This document shows positions 1-9,771 of a DNA stretch of 10,591 bases, piece by piece (within the stretch, counting starts at the first letter, position 1; each line of letters starts with the position of its first letter). Source of the stretch: Candidatus Thioglobus sp. (lineage in GTDB: Bacteria > Pseudomonadota > Gammaproteobacteria > PS1 > Thioglobaceae); assembly GCA_003978185.1 (NCBI GenBank), contig QOAH01000064.1, forward strand, positions 1 to 10,591, given 5' to 3'. The notes under the pieces were generated by a model, which saw only the letters and a list, made by a program, of their open reading frames with translations, was not told where the DNA came from and made no database searches. A program made the position numbers and the translations under genes.

Positions 1-3000
1 CTTAACTTCTTTGTTAGACAAAAAAAACTAGCCTTAGTTTTTACCGTGAGTGTTATTGCGGTTGGTTTATTAGCGCTTAACAATATTCAACGAGATCAAT
101 TCCCAGCCGTTGATTTTGAGGTTATGTCCATCTCAACCGCTTATCCTGGCGCCTCACCTGAGGATGTAGAGCAAAATGTAACCAATCTCATTGAAGACGA
201 ACTCAGTAGCATTTCAGGTATTGAGAAGTTTGTTTCAGTTTCTCGAGAAGGGCGCTCAAGCATCACAGTAACTTTGTCTCAAGATGTGAGCGATATTGAC
301 ACACTTAAACAAGACATTCGGAATGCGGTTAATCGTATTAAAGCATTACCAGCTGAAGTGGTTAGCCTGCCCAATGTACGTGACCAGAAAACCTCTAGAA
401 AAAGCATTGTTAAAATCAGTATTGGTGCTGAGGGCTTGTCTTATGCTGAATTGAGACAAATCACCGACAACATTGCCGATTCTCTTGAGTTGGTTGATGG
501 GGTTTCAGAAGTGGTTAAAGATGGATATTTGGACCGAGAAATACAAATCAGAATCAACCCTGAAAAGCTTTATCAACACAAACTTTCCTTGCCACAAATT
601 ATAGATGCGATTGCAAAACGAAATACGCGCTATACCGTTGGTCAAAATCACAGCAGAACTGATGAAAAAATCATTGTCGTATTGGCAAAATTTAACCAAG
701 CTGAATCGGTTGGTGATGTGATTATTAAATCAACTTTTGAGGGGCCAGTTGTTCGTTTAAAAGACATTGCACAGATTGAAAGTGGCAATGTTGAGGAAAA
801 ATCTATCATTCGTGTGAATGGTAAAAAAGGCTTTATTTTGCGAGTACGTAAACAAGAGCAAGCTGATGTCATCACCACAGTTGACTTGGTCAAGGAAAAA
901 ATCACCGAACTTAACGATAGATATGACAATCAATTGCAAATTTTTTATTCGACGGATTTATCTAAATATGTACGTAATCGCTTAAAGATTGTGACCAATA
1001 ATGGCATGATGGGGTTGGTATTGGTACTAATTGTATTGGGCGCCTTTCTCTCCTTTAAAACTGCTTTTTGGGTTGCCGTCAGTTTGCCGGTGAGTTTACT
1101 GGGTACAGTGGCATTGTTAAGCGCGAGTGGCGAGACCATTAACCTGGTTTCATTAGCGGCTATGATCTTAGTATTGGGTATTGTAGTGGACGACTCTATT
1201 ATTGTGGCAGAGAGTATTCATCATCACAAACAGCGTGGAGAAGACCGATTTGAATCGGCAAAGCGTGGTTTTAAACATGTGATTATGCCGGTGATTACTA
1301 CTATTCTAACTACCATTTTGGCATTTTCATCGATGTTCTTGATGGAAGGCACCATGGGTAAGTTTATTTATGTGATTCCAATTGTTGTGATTTTTGCTTT
1401 GTTGTTGTCATTTTTAGAAGTATCTATTGCTTTACCGGCACATTTGGCAAGTTCGCATGAGAAGATTAAAAGCAGTCATTGGTTTGACGCAGTTGAGGTT
1501 TGGTTTGAAGGGTTTTTGAGTAATGTACTCAAATGGCGTTACCTGGTGGTTATAACGTTCGCGTTGATGCTGGCAGCTTCTTTGTATTTTGCCAAGACTA
1601 ATATGAAGTTTGTTTTATTTCCTGCTGTAGGTGTAGACACCATTAGTGCTAGATTACAAATGCCAGCTGGTAGTTCACTTGATTACACCGAATCAGTTAG
1701 CAAACAAATAGAAACATTGATTAGTGAAGTGGTAGGTGAAGATTTAGAATCAGTTACCTCAAATGTGGGTAAATACTTTCCTCATGTGGCCAGATTTACT
1801 ATTGAACTATCTCCATCCAGTGAAAGGGTGCAAACCTCTAAGGTATTACTTAAGCAACTCAAGGCTAGAGCAGGTGAAGTCACATTAGCTGAAAAACTAA
1901 AATTTTCTATTAGACGACCCGGCCCTCCACAAGGTGAAGATGTGGAGATTAATTTAGTCGGTAGCGATAATATCCAGCGTCAAGCAGCTGCTAATCGATT
2001 GGAGAAAATTTTGTCATCGATCGACGGGCTAGATAATATTGATCGTGATGATGAGCCAGGGAAAGCACGTATTGAAGTAGTGCTTGATTTTGAAAAAATG
2101 GCTAGATTAGATATTGATTTTCCTGTAGTCAGTCAATATCTAAAAACTGCCTTTACCGGTATTGATGTGACCGATATACGCGAAGGCCAAAATGATGTGA
2201 ATTTTAGAATTTATTTTGGTGATGGTCAGCATTCACAAAGCTTTATTCAGTCTTTAAAAGTGAATAATCGTAAAGGCCACCTGATTCCAATTGCACAATT
2301 CTCTAGTATTCGACAAATTGAAGGTGAACCAGACTTTAATCACTTTAACGGACAGCGATCTACCTTGGTTAGTGGCAGTGTTGATGATGAAATTACCACA
2401 GTAGGCCAGGTAATGGATGAGGCTTTAGAAGGTTTAGATTTAGCCAATAATTTCCCTAACATTCGTGTGATTGGAGAGGGTGGTGCTAAAGAAACCATGC
2501 AATCAATGGACAGCTTCAAACAAGCGTTCGTGATGGCAATTTTTGGTATTTTTCTATTATTGGTATTGCTGTTTAACTCCTACACGCAACCGTTGTTGGT
2601 GCTTAGTGCCATTCCTTTTTCAGTCATCGGTGTGATTTGGGCATTTTTCTTACACGGTGAAACGCTGAGCTTTTTTGCGATTTTAGGCACATTGGCCTTG
2701 GTCGGTGTTATTGTGAATGACTCCTTAGTATTGGTCTCACATCTTAATTATTTAAAAGAAAAAGTGGTGGATGCCACTACTTCGGCGCACGGATTTATCA
2801 TTAAAGGTGCAAAGGATCGTTTGCGCGCAGTGGTGTTAACAACACTCACCACGTTAGCGGGTGTTATTCCGCTGGCTTATGGTATTGGTGGTACGGACTA
2901 TATCTTACAACCGATGGCATTATCACTAGGTTATGGGTTAATTTTTGGCACTGTGATGACATTAGTATTGCTACCTTGTTTGTACTTAATTAACTATGAT

Positions 3001-3039
3001 TTTGTGAATTGGGTGAAGCGCTTAACTAAAACCACCTAA
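1..3039 (+). CDS. RND-family efflux pump, inner-membrane permease subunit (5'-truncated by window edge)
   Basis: Proton-driven resistance-nodulation-division transporter of the AcrB/HAE1 type, which normally works with a periplasmic adaptor and an outer-membrane channel; neither partner lies in this window. The frame is open from base 1 (reading [12 protein letters not shown]...), so the GTG at 46 is internal and only a few N-terminal residues are missing. Numbering from base 1 (1012 residues seen): TM1 about 10-27, first periplasmic porter half about 30-330, TM2-6 about 335-485, TM7 about 512-530, second porter half about 545-840, TM8-12 about 850-1005. TM4 carries the paired proton-relay aspartates D397/D398 ([13 protein letters not shown]), matching AcrB D407/D408. 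TM11 keeps the arginine (R942, in [10 protein letters not shown]). In TM10 the AcrB Lys940 position is Asn906, followed by Asp907 ([11 protein letters not shown]). The substrate cannot be told from sequence. The gene converges on the DUF255 gene with a 4-base overlap. Confidence 0.93.
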   Translation, partial: LNFFVRQKKLALVFTVSVIAVGLLALNNIQRDQFPAVDFEVMSISTAYPGASPEDVEQNVTNLIEDELSSISGIEKFVSVSREGRSSITVTLSQDVSDIDTLKQDIRNAVNRIKALPAEVVSLPNVRDQKTSRKSIVKISIGAEGLSYAELRQITDNIADSLELVDGVSEVVKDGYLDREIQIRINPEKLYQHKLSLPQIIDAIAKRNTRYTVGQNHSRTDEKIIVVLAKFNQAESVGDVIIKSTFEGPVVRLKDIAQIESGNVEEKSIIRVNGKKGFILRVRKQEQADVITTVDLVKEKITELNDRYDNQLQIFYSTDLSKYVRNRLKIVTNNGMMGLVLVLIVLGAFLSFKTAFWVAVSLPVSLLGTVALLSASGETINLVSLAAMILVLGIVVDDSIIVAESIHHHKQRGEDRFESAKRGFKHVIMPVITTILTTILAFSSMFLMEGTMGKFIYVIPIVVIFALLLSFLEVSIALPAHLASSHEKIKSSHWFDAVEVWFEGFLSNVLKWRYLVVITFALMLAASLYFAKTNMKFVLFPAVGVDTISARLQMPAGSSLDYTESVSKQIETLISEVVGEDLESVTSNVGKYFPHVARFTIELSPSSERVQTSKVLLKQLKARAGEVTLAEKLKFSIRRPGPPQGEDVEINLVGSDNIQRQAAANRLEKILSSIDGLDNIDRDDEPGKARIEVVLDFEKMARLDIDFPVVSQYLKTAFTGIDVTDIREGQNDVNFRIYFGDGQHSQSFIQSLKVNNRKGHLIPIAQFSSIRQIEGEPDFNHFNGQRSTLVSGSVDDEITTVGQVMDEALEGLDLANNFPNIRVIGEGGAKETMQSMDSFKQAFVMAIFGIFLLLVLLFNSYTQPLLVLSAIPFSVIGVIWAFFLHGETLSFFAILGTLALVGVIVNDSLVLVSHLNYLKEKVVDATTSAHGFIIKGAKDRLRAVVLTTLTTLAGVIPLAYGIGGTDYILQPMALSLGYGLIFGTVMTLVLLPCLYLINYDFVNWVKRLTKTT

Positions 3040-3060
3040 GGTTTTAAGGTTAGTGTGGTT
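3030..3060. terminator. Hairpin at the convergent gene ends, possible bidirectional terminator
   Basis: AACCACCTAA (3030-3039) pairs with TTAG-T-GTGGTT (3050-3060), giving 10 base pairs with one bulged T and a 10-base loop. The stem contains the stop codons of both converging genes. On the minus strand the stem runs into a short T-rich stretch (TTTTAGTT); on the plus strand no T-run follows. It may therefore be a weak terminator, better for the leuC-DUF255 operon than for the pump gene. This is inferred from pairing read by eye; no folding energy was computed. Confidence 0.35.
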
Positions 3061-5306
3061 GGTGGTAAACAGACCTTATCACTACAAGCTTGTAAAGTTA
3101 GGGAAAGACTTGGTTTGACATAATCTTTCGAGCGTTGTGATAAGCTGAGCTTGATACTAACTTGATCTTTATAGATTGAAATTTTATCTTTGGAAAAACC
3201 TAATTTAGCCAGCTTACCTTTAGGGTAGCTAGCTTTTGTGATTGTCCAATGCTCAACATCCATATTGTTAACTTTCGTGGCAATCAACGAGTCTTGTAAT
3301 GGTTGATTAGAGTTAACATGCCACAGTGGGTTGAGATCTAAGTTGATAGCAATTTCATTATTTTTAAGTGTTTGTGTTTGTACACGGATACGACCCTGAT
3401 AAGCATATTGAACATTGGCTATCTCAGTAAAAGTAGCATTGTTAAAGCCTAAAATAAACGAGCTATAAGAGTAAGGATCTTGGCTGATGTCAGCTGAAAA
3501 AGCACCCAATAATTGCTTAGCTCGTTGAATGAATGCTGGCTCGGCTGTTCTATTATTTAGTTTAACCAATACTTGGTAAGCTATGCCGTTAGCAGATGGA
3601 ATAGCGCCATCATAGGATTCTTTATAGCGAGCATTTAAGTATTTGTTGTTGTTGGTCATGTTGTAACCAAACCGCTCTTTATCCCAAAATTTTTCGTTCA
3701 TGGTATTAACTAATTGTACCGTTCTGTTTAACCAAATTTTTTCATGTGTTTGATCGAATACGGACAGATAAGCATTAGCCAGATAAGCGTAGTCTTCGAA
3801 TAGCGCATTTGTCTCAAGCTTACTGTTAATAGACACTCGATAAAGTTGATTATTTTTATTAAATGATTCTAAGTAGTTTGCCAATGCTAAACCAGCATCG
3901 GTGTACTTTTCCTCACTAAAAACTTCTCCTGCTTCAAGTAAGCTGGGAATCATTAGTGCATTCCAAGACAGTAACACTTTATTATCAGTCAGCGGCGGTT
4001 CTCTTTTAATTCTGACGTTATATAATTTAATAAGTAACGCATCAATTTGTTTATAGTCAGCTACATTAACGTCGTTTATATCCCTAAAACGAATAACATG
4101 ATTGCCTTCAAAATCAGTGTGTGATGATAAGTCAAACCATTGATTAAAGCGTTTAAATTCATCCTTATTCAAAACCCTTTTTATTTCGCTTATTGACCAA
4201 ACAAAGAAAGTGCCTTCTTCACCCTCAGAGTCCGCATCAGTGGCTGAGAAAAAACCACCATTTATGTCTTGCATTTCTTTCAAGACATAATTCAATGTTT
4301 GTTGTGCAATGCGTCTATAAAGTGGCTTGTGTGTGAGTTGATAAGCACGTGTATAGACCAATGAAAGTTGTGCTTGGTTATAAAGCATTTTTTCAAAATG
4401 TGGTATTAACCAAGTGTTGTCTGTAGAGTAACGATGGAAACCACCACCCAGCGTATCGTAAAAACCACCACTAGCCATTATGTCAAGTGTGGCGGTGATG
4501 GCGTTGAGTTGCTCATCATTTGGATTGCGCTTTTGCTCATCTATCAGTAGCAGCAACATGGATTCATGCGGGAATTTTGGCGCTTCGCCAAAACCACCTT
4601 CCATTTCATCGAAGTTACTCAGTAAGGCTTGAATTGCTTTAGGGATAATAGATTTATCAATACTACTCTGCGTTTTAGCTTCGGCTTTATTTAAGATATT
4701 GTCAATTTCATTAGCTTGATTAATAACACTGTCTTTTTCATTTTTCCAAAGCGTTTGTATTTGTGAAAGTATGTCTAACAATTGAGGCTTAGGGAAATAA
4801 GTTCCTGCAAAAAATGCCTTACCATCTGGCAATATCACCGCATTAAGTGGCCAACCACCTGAGCCGTTAATCAATTGAGACACGTTCATATAAGTTGCAT
4901 CCACATCAGGACGTATTTCACGGTCAACCTTAATGGAAATAAAATATTTATTGAGGAATTTTGCCACTTCGATATCGTCAAAGCTTTCTTCCTCCATGAC
5001 GTGACACCAATGGCAAGTCGCATAACCAATGGAAATAAAAATTGGCTTATTTTCAAGCTTGGCTTTATCAAAGGCCTCATCTGAAAACCCATACCAATTG
5101 ACCGGGTTGTGTGCATGCTGTAATAAGTAAGGTGAAGATTCTAAGATTAAATGATTGACAAATTTAGCACGACCTTGTTTATCAAGGTGCTGAGTTCTAG
5201 GCGTGTAGTCTTTACCTTTATTAAGATAAGCCTGTTCTAACTCCATTGCGGGATGTGCCCATGCCAAGATGGGCAGAAAAATCAAAGAGATGAATATTCT
5301 AAACAT
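3036..5306 (-). CDS. Exported DUF255/YyaL-type thioredoxin-fold protein with C-terminal DsbD-N-like domain
   Basis: A 756-residue protein. Residues 1-18 look like a Sec signal peptide (hydrophobic run [12 protein letters not shown], cleavage probably after AWA or AHPA), which also supports the ATG start although no clear Shine-Dalgarno precedes it. Residues about 50-210 form the DUF255 (Thioredox_DsbH, SSP411/YyaL/SPATA20) domain, with [16 protein letters not shown] and the redox motif CHWC (C98, C101). Residues about 220-600 are the family's helical, (alpha/alpha)6-barrel-like part ([41 protein letters not shown]). Residues about 640-756 resemble the periplasmic N-terminal domain of DsbD ([26 protein letters not shown]), with a cysteine pair C741/C746. 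A periplasmic thiol-redox role is inferred; the biochemical activity of this family is poorly defined. It is the last gene of the leuC-leuD-ruvA run, 36 bases after the ruvA stop. Confidence 0.85.
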   Translation of the reverse strand: MFRIFISLIFLPILAWAHPAMELEQAYLNKGKDYTPRTQHLDKQGRAKFVNHLILESSPYLLQHAHNPVNWYGFSDEAFDKAKLENKPIFISIGYATCHWCHVMEEESFDDIEVAKFLNKYFISIKVDREIRPDVDATYMNVSQLINGSGGWPLNAVILPDGKAFFAGTYFPKPQLLDILSQIQTLWKNEKDSVINQANEIDNILNKAEAKTQSSIDKSIIPKAIQALLSNFDEMEGGFGEAPKFPHESMLLLLIDEQKRNPNDEQLNAITATLDIMASGGFYDTLGGGFHRYSTDNTWLIPHFEKMLYNQAQLSLVYTRAYQLTHKPLYRRIAQQTLNYVLKEMQDINGGFFSATDADSEGEEGTFFVWSISEIKRVLNKDEFKRFNQWFDLSSHTDFEGNHVIRFRDINDVNVADYKQIDALLIKLYNVRIKREPPLTDNKVLLSWNALMIPSLLEAGEVFSEEKYTDAGLALANYLESFNKNNQLYRVSINSKLETNALFEDYAYLANAYLSVFDQTHEKIWLNRTVQLVNTMNEKFWDKERFGYNMTNNNKYLNARYKESYDGAIPSANGIAYQVLVKLNNRTAEPAFIQRAKQLLGAFSADISQDPYSYSSFILGFNNATFTEIANVQYAYQGRIRVQTQTLKNNEIAINLDLNPLWHVNSNQPLQDSLIATKVNNMDVEHWTITKASYPKGKLAKLGFSKDKISIYKDQVSIKLSLSQRSKDYVKPSLSLTLQACSDKVCLPPTTLTLKP

Positions 5307-5341
5307 AGCTTGATTATAGCCAGCTTAAATTTTGTGAGGAC

Positions 5342-5929
5342 TTACTTGTTTTGTAAGGCTAGACGAATTAATTCTTCGGTTGTTAGTGTGTCATCATTAA
5401 TAGCATTTAGCATTTTATCAGCTTCTTTCACTTTAAAGCCCAGCGCTTGTAGTGCACTTGATGCTTTTTGAGTGTTTGGGTTAGAATTACTTGCCGTAAT
5501 TTTTTGATATTTTGTATTGCTGAGTTCTATTTTTTCTAATCGATCTTTAAGCTCAACAATGAGTTTTTGTGCTGTTTTCTTGCCAATGCCTGGGGTTTTT
5601 GCCAGTAGCACATCATCTTCCATGGCGACTGCATTCATCAACGAGGCGATATTTAAATGTGAAAGAATGGCAAGCGCCACTTTAGGACCGATACCATTAA
5701 CTCTGATTAATTCTCTAAATAAGGTTTTTTCGTCTTTAGAAATAAAGCCATATAAAGTGTGCGCATCTTCTTTAACTTGGAGATGCGTATGTAACATCAA
5801 GCTAGTGCTAGCACCCATTTCGTAAAAACTTGACATTGGGCACAAGATTTCATAGCCAATACCACCCACTTCTAATAAGATTTCAGGTGGGTTTTTTTCT
5901 AGAATTTTTCCGCTGAGTCGCCCAATCAT
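5342..5929 (-). CDS. ruvA: Holliday junction branch migration complex subunit RuvA
   Basis: RuvA binds four-way DNA junctions as a tetramer and loads the RuvB motor during recombinational repair. The 195-residue protein has the usual length (E. coli about 203). An OB-fold domain occupies about 1-63, with the acidic pin residues E54/D55 ([11 protein letters not shown]). Two helix-hairpin-helix motifs follow: [12 protein letters not shown] near 78-89 and [13 protein letters not shown] near 112-124. After a variable linker (about 135-152), domain III, which contacts RuvB, covers about 153-195 ([12 protein letters not shown]). I chose ATG 5929, giving MIGRLSGKI as in E. coli; a TTG two codons upstream (5935) is possible but less likely. 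The ATG overlaps the leuD stop as ATGA, a sign of translational coupling. Neither ruvB nor ruvC is in the window. Confidence 0.96.
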   Translation of the reverse strand: MIGRLSGKILEKNPPEILLEVGGIGYEILCPMSSFYEMGASTSLMLHTHLQVKEDAHTLYGFISKDEKTLFRELIRVNGIGPKVALAILSHLNIASLMNAVAMEDDVLLAKTPGIGKKTAQKLIVELKDRLEKIELSNTKYQKITASNSNPNTQKASSALQALGFKVKEADKMLNAINDDTLTTEELIRLALQNK

Positions 5930-6540
5930 AGCCAAGAATATTTTTTAAAGTAAGTAGTTTCGAATGATTTTATCTCATCTTTATATTGCAGTGTAAGACT
6001 AATATCGTCCAAGCCATTAAGCAGACGTCTTTTGCGCTCAGTATCTACTTCAAAAGTATATTTTTTACCATTGGCATTGATGCTTTGTGATTCAAGGTCA
6101 ATGGTGATTTCACCCTTAAAACCAAATAATTCATCCATAACATTATTGTCTTGCACAATCGGCAAGAGGCCATTTTTAAAACAGTTGTTATAAAAAATAT
6201 CAGCAAAACTTGGTGCAATAATCGCTTTAAAGCCATAATCTTCTAATGCCCAGGGTGCGTGTTCACGCGAAGAGCCACAGCCAAAGTTTTCACGGGCCAA
6301 AAGGATTTTCGCGCCTTGGTATTCTGGTTGATTAAGTACAAAATCTTTATTCAGTGGGCGCTTGGTGTTATCCATACCGACTTCGCCATGGTCAAGATAA
6401 CGCCATTCATCAAATAAGTTAGGGCCAAAGCCAGAGCGTTTAATGGATTTTAAAAACTGCTTGGGAATGATGGCGTCGGTATCGATATTGGCGCGATCAA
6501 GTGGTGCAGCGATAGATGTTAATGCTTTAAAGGCTTGCAT
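5926..6540 (-). CDS. leuD: 3-isopropylmalate dehydratase small subunit LeuD
   Basis: Small (swivel-domain) subunit of isopropylmalate isomerase. With LeuC it interconverts 2- and 3-isopropylmalate, the second committed step of leucine synthesis, in the cytoplasm. The 204-residue length is normal. Family motifs seen: [11 protein letters not shown] (21-31), the core [15 protein letters not shown] (85-99), and [21 protein letters not shown] (107-127). [10 protein letters not shown] (175-184) marks the C-terminal end of the domain. The ATG at 6540 shares one base with the leuC stop (TAATG) and has a strong GGAGG at ideal spacing, so the start is well supported. The end overlaps the ruvA start by 4 bases. 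Confidence 0.97.
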   Translation of the reverse strand: MQAFKALTSIAAPLDRANIDTDAIIPKQFLKSIKRSGFGPNLFDEWRYLDHGEVGMDNTKRPLNKDFVLNQPEYQGAKILLARENFGCGSSREHAPWALEDYGFKAIIAPSFADIFYNNCFKNGLLPIVQDNNVMDELFGFKGEITIDLESQSINANGKKYTFEVDTERKRRLLNGLDDISLTLQYKDEIKSFETTYFKKYSWL

Positions 6541-7940
6541 TATTTAACCTCCGAAAAATGACCAGCAATCGCACTGGCTGCTGCTATCGCAGGACTAACC
6601 AAATGCGTGAATGAGCCTTGACCTTGGCGACCTTCAAAATTACGATTAGAAGTCGATGCACAACGCTCTCCAGGTTCTAATTTATCAGCATTCATGGCAA
6701 GACACATAGAGCATCCAGCCTCGCGCCACTCGAACCCTGCATCGGTAAATATTTTATCCAAACCTTCGGCTTCTGCTTGTTTTTTAATCAAGCCTGAGCC
6801 AGGTACCACTAAAGCCAGTTTGATATTATCGGCAATGTGCTTGCCTTTTGTGACCGCTGCCGCTGCACGTAAATCTTCAATGCGAGAATTGGTGCAAGAA
6901 CCGATAAAGACTTTATCAATGTTCACTGTGTTGATTGGTGTATTGGCCTTTAGATGGATATAGCTTAACGCATTACGAATACCTTCTGCTTTAACTGGGT
7001 CGGTTTCTTTATCTGGATCAGGCACAATACCATCCACCCCAATGACCATTTCTGGTGAGGTACCCCAGGTAACTTGTGGTTTAATGTCTTTAGCGTTAAT
7101 GCTAACAATTTGATCAAAATGAGCGTCCTCGTCAGAATGCAATGTGTGCCAATATTCGACAGCCTTATCCCACTCATCGCCCGTTGGTGCCATTGGGCGG
7201 CCTTTAACGTATTCAATGGTTTTGTCATCAACAGCCACCATGCCTACGCGCGCGCCGGCCTCAATTGACATGTTACAAAGCGTCATACGCCCTTCAATAC
7301 TTAAACCTTGAATGGTTGTACCAGCAAACTCAATGGCATAACCGGTACCACCTGCTGTGCCGATTTGGCCAATAATATATAGCGCCACATCTTTGGCGCT
7401 AACAAACTTATTTAATTTTCCATTTACTTCGATTTTTAAATTCTTAGATTTAGATTGCCATAAGCAGCCTGTAGCCAATACATGCTCTACTTCGGATGTA
7501 CCAATACCAAATGCCAAAGCACCCAATGCACCATGAGTTGAGGTGTGCGAGTCGCCACAAACAATACTCATGCCTGGTAGTGTGGCACCTTGCTCAGGGC
7601 CGACTACATGAACAATGCCTTGGCGTACGTCGTTCATGGTGATTTCATTAATACCGAATATTTCGCAATTCTTATCCAAGGTTTCGATTTGTAGTTTTGA
7701 AATCGGATCTTCAATACCGGCAACACCGCTTGAGCGCTCTGTGGTAGGTACGTTATGATCTGGCACAGCCAAATTAGCATCAACGCGCCAAGGTTTTCTG
7801 CCGGCTATTTCTAAGCCTTCAAAGGCCTGAGGTGAAGTGACTTCATGAATCAGCTGTCGATCAATATAGATAAGCGCCGTGGTTGCTTCTTCACGCACTA
7901 CGTGTGCCGCCATTAATTTATCGTAGAGTGTTTGTGCCAT
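6540..7940 (-). CDS. leuC: 3-isopropylmalate dehydratase large subunit LeuC
   Basis: Catalytic, iron-sulfur subunit of isopropylmalate isomerase (aconitase superfamily), acting with LeuD in leucine synthesis. The 466 residues match the usual bacterial length. The three [4Fe-4S] ligands are present: C349 ([13 protein letters not shown]) and C410/C413 ([10 protein letters not shown]). Other aconitase-family motifs are [27 protein letters not shown] (127-153), [18 protein letters not shown] (222-239) and the C-terminal [12 protein letters not shown] (429-440). The ATG at 7940 is preceded by a weak AGGA ten bases upstream. leuC is the first gene of the minus-strand operon and diverges from the amidotransferase gene across 64 bases. 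leuA and leuB are not adjacent. Confidence 0.98.
   Translation of the reverse strand: MAQTLYDKLMAAHVVREEATTALIYIDRQLIHEVTSPQAFEGLEIAGRKPWRVDANLAVPDHNVPTTERSSGVAGIEDPISKLQIETLDKNCEIFGINEITMNDVRQGIVHVVGPEQGATLPGMSIVCGDSHTSTHGALGALAFGIGTSEVEHVLATGCLWQSKSKNLKIEVNGKLNKFVSAKDVALYIIGQIGTAGGTGYAIEFAGTTIQGLSIEGRMTLCNMSIEAGARVGMVAVDDKTIEYVKGRPMAPTGDEWDKAVEYWHTLHSDEDAHFDQIVSINAKDIKPQVTWGTSPEMVIGVDGIVPDPDKETDPVKAEGIRNALSYIHLKANTPINTVNIDKVFIGSCTNSRIEDLRAAAAVTKGKHIADNIKLALVVPGSGLIKKQAEAEGLDKIFTDAGFEWREAGCSMCLAMNADKLEPGERCASTSNRNFEGRQGQGSFTHLVSPAIAAASAIAGHFSEVK
6548..6552 (-). promoter_or_regulatory. Shine-Dalgarno of leuD
   Basis: GGAGG on the minus strand, 7 bases before the leuD ATG and inside the last codons of leuC. 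It is one of the two clear Shine-Dalgarno sequences in the window; ruvA, the DUF255 gene, the amidotransferase and rnhA lack one. It fixes the leuD start and suggests that LeuD can be translated by fresh initiation as well as by coupling to leuC. Confidence 0.7.
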
Positions 7941-8004
7941 TACGCTAAAGTCCTGATTATTACTTGATAAAATAGCCTTATTTTACATTCTCTCTAAGTT
8001 TGAT
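7941..8004. promoter_or_regulatory. Divergent control region between leuC and the amidotransferase gene
   Basis: Only 64 AT-rich bases separate two divergent start codons, so promoters for both the leuC-leuD-ruvA-DUF255 run and the amidotransferase-rnhA pair should lie here or extend into the neighbouring coding sequence. Candidate hexamers exist (TACATT at 7984-7989 on plus; AATAAT at 7961-7956 on minus), but none has a good -35 at normal spacing, so I do not fix a promoter. There is no room for a leucine leader peptide or attenuator, and I see none. Confidence 0.5.
7968..7985. repeat. 7-bp perfect inverted repeat, operator-like
   Basis: TAAAATA, 4-base spacer GCCT, TATTTTA. It sits near the middle of the 64-base divergent spacer, where one bound regulator could affect both directions. 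The arms are pure A/T in an AT-rich spacer, so chance occurrence is quite possible. No known regulator consensus is recognised. Confidence 0.4.
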
Positions 8005-9771
8005 ATGTGTGGTATTTGCGGCCAACTAAGATTTGATCATAAGTCAGTTCAGTCTGAAACATTAAGCACGATGATGTCTAAGATCGCTCGTCGTGGTCCA
8101 GATGCTTCTGGGCAGTGGGCAGAAGGCAAAATTGGTTTTGGTCATCAACGCCTTAGTATTATTGATCTGTCAAATTATGGGGCACAGCCCATGGCGGATG
8201 AAACACTAAACTTGGTGCTGGTTTTTAATGGCACAATTTATAATTACCAATCTTTACGTCAAGATTTAATCAAACAAGGCTATACGTTTTTCTCACATTC
8301 AGATACCGAAGTCATCATTAAAGCCTACCATTTTTGGGGTGAAGATTGTGTTACTCATTTAGACGGCATGTTTGCTTTTTGTATTTGGAATCAAAAAACC
8401 AATCAGCTGTTTGTTGCACGCGACCGTATGGGCATCAAACCCCTGTATTTTAGTTTGACTGACCAAGCCTTTAGTTTTGCTTCTAACACTCAAGCCTTAG
8501 TGGCTGTTGGGGCTGATACGGGTATTAATTCGGTCGCACTACAGCAGCAGCTATCTTTGCATGGTGTGGTGCCTGCGCCTAATACTATTTTAAATGGGGT
8601 GAATAAAATTAAACCAGCCACCACCTTAACGATTGACGCTAAAGGTAAAGTTGTAGAAAAAACTTATTGGCAGCCTAGAGCACAAAGATCCGAACTCAGT
8701 GATGATGAACATATTGAACGCACGCATGAATTACTAACCCAAGCCGTACTTAAAAGAATGAATGCTGCTGATGTGCCTATTGGCGTGTTGCTTTCAGGTG
8801 GTTTAGATTCTTCACTTTTGGTGGGCTTGCTACATGAGGCGGGACACCAAGATATTCGCACTTTTTCGATAGGCTTTGAAGACATTGATGATGAAGCGGG
8901 TTCTGAGTTTGAATATTCTGATCAAATTGTTAAGCAATTTAACACCACCCATGAAAAATACGTGGTGAGTAATTCGCAAGTATTACCGCGTTTGGGTGAG
9001 GCAGTGGCTAATATGGCAGAGCCAATGGTGGGTCAAGATTCGGTGGCTTTTTACTTACTTTCAGAGCAAGTATCCAAACAGGTTAAAGTGGTATTATCAG
9101 GGCAAGGCGCTGATGAGGCCTTTGCGGGGTATTTTTGGTATCCACGCATGCAAGCCGAATCAGGCACCGAGGTTGAGCGCTTCGCTAAACATTATGTAGA
9201 TCGACCCTACGAGGAGTATTTACAAACTGTTAATCAACAATATCACTCTGGCAACCATACTGAAGCTTGGTTGAATAAAGAGTTTGCCAAAGCCAATGCT
9301 GATGAGTTTATGGATAAAGTTTTTCGTACTGATATTACCCGCTTAGTGGTGGACGACCCGGTTAAACGTGTCGATAATATGACTATGGCTTGGGGCTTGG
9401 AGGCTCGTGTACCCTTTATGGATTACCAATTGGTGGAGCACGCACTGAGCATTCCTCCTAGTTTAAAGATGAGCGAAGAGGGCAAGCACCCACTCAAACA
9501 AATTTCCCGTGGTTTATTACCCGATAGTGTGATTGATCGCAAGAAAGGCTATTTCCCCATGCCGGCACTTAAATATGTGCGTGGTGAGTTTTTGGAGTTT
9601 ATGGCCGATATTCTCAATTCCACCCAGTGTATTAATCGAGGTGTTTATAATCAAGATTTTGTACAAAAAGTGATTAATCAGCCAGAGAATTATATGACCG
9701 CATTGAATGGCTCACGTCTTTGGCATTTGGCATTGTTAGAATATTGGTTACAAACGAATATTGATGAATAA
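8005..9771 (+). CDS. AsnB-family glutamine amidotransferase, probably N-acetylglutaminylglutamine amidotransferase type
   Basis: A 588-residue class II glutamine amidotransferase fused to an ATP-pyrophosphatase synthetase domain. The N-terminal glutaminase (about 1-200) starts MCGICG, with Cys2 as nucleophile after Met removal, and has R49, FNGTIYNY (74-81) and D100 in the glutamine site. The synthetase part (about 235-560) has the P-loop LSGGLDSS (263-270) and [16 protein letters not shown] (365-380). Features such as [32 protein letters not shown] instead of the SGEGSDE of ordinary asparagine synthetases, [14 protein letters not shown] and the C-terminal [10 protein letters not shown] point to the subfamily that amidates N-acetylglutaminylglutamine, an osmolyte dipeptide (asnO of Sinorhizobium; TIGR03104-type). 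Plain asparagine synthesis remains possible. The usual partner, the acetyltransferase/ATP-grasp ngg gene, is not adjacent; rnhA follows with an 8-base overlap. No clear Shine-Dalgarno; the start is fixed by Cys2. Confidence 0.88.
   Translation: MCGICGQLRFDHKSVQSETLSTMMSKIARRGPDASGQWAEGKIGFGHQRLSIIDLSNYGAQPMADETLNLVLVFNGTIYNYQSLRQDLIKQGYTFFSHSDTEVIIKAYHFWGEDCVTHLDGMFAFCIWNQKTNQLFVARDRMGIKPLYFSLTDQAFSFASNTQALVAVGADTGINSVALQQQLSLHGVVPAPNTILNGVNKIKPATTLTIDAKGKVVEKTYWQPRAQRSELSDDEHIERTHELLTQAVLKRMNAADVPIGVLLSGGLDSSLLVGLLHEAGHQDIRTFSIGFEDIDDEAGSEFEYSDQIVKQFNTTHEKYVVSNSQVLPRLGEAVANMAEPMVGQDSVAFYLLSEQVSKQVKVVLSGQGADEAFAGYFWYPRMQAESGTEVERFAKHYVDRPYEEYLQTVNQQYHSGNHTEAWLNKEFAKANADEFMDKVFRTDITRLVVDDPVKRVDNMTMAWGLEARVPFMDYQLVEHALSIPPSLKMSEEGKHPLKQISRGLLPDSVIDRKKGYFPMPALKYVRGEFLEFMADILNSTQCINRGVYNQDFVQKVINQPENYMTALNGSRLWHLALLEYWLQTNIDE

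Noticed and set aside
46..48. GTG as the start of the RND pump gene
   Set aside because: The frame is open upstream to base 1 and encodes the conserved start of TM1 ([11 protein letters not shown]), so this codon is internal.
5517..5825. 102-residue plus-strand frame opposite ruvA
   Set aside because: Antisense to a well-supported gene, no recognisable motifs and no ribosome binding signal; a shadow frame.
5930..5935. TTG 5935 as ruvA start, adding two residues
   Set aside because: ATG 5929 gives MIGRL as in known RuvA proteins and forms the ATGA overlap with leuD.
6694..7268. Plus-strand frames opposite leuC (6694-6963, 7074-7268)
   Set aside because: leuC is complete and conserved through this region; the frames show no family features.
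7941..8004. Leucine leader peptide/attenuator before leuC
   Set aside because: The spacer is only 64 bases and encodes no leucine-rich short peptide on the minus strand; the only ATG there is followed at once by TAA.
9761..9763. TTG 9761 as rnhA start
   Set aside because: ATG follows immediately and gives the normal distance to the first catalytic aspartate.
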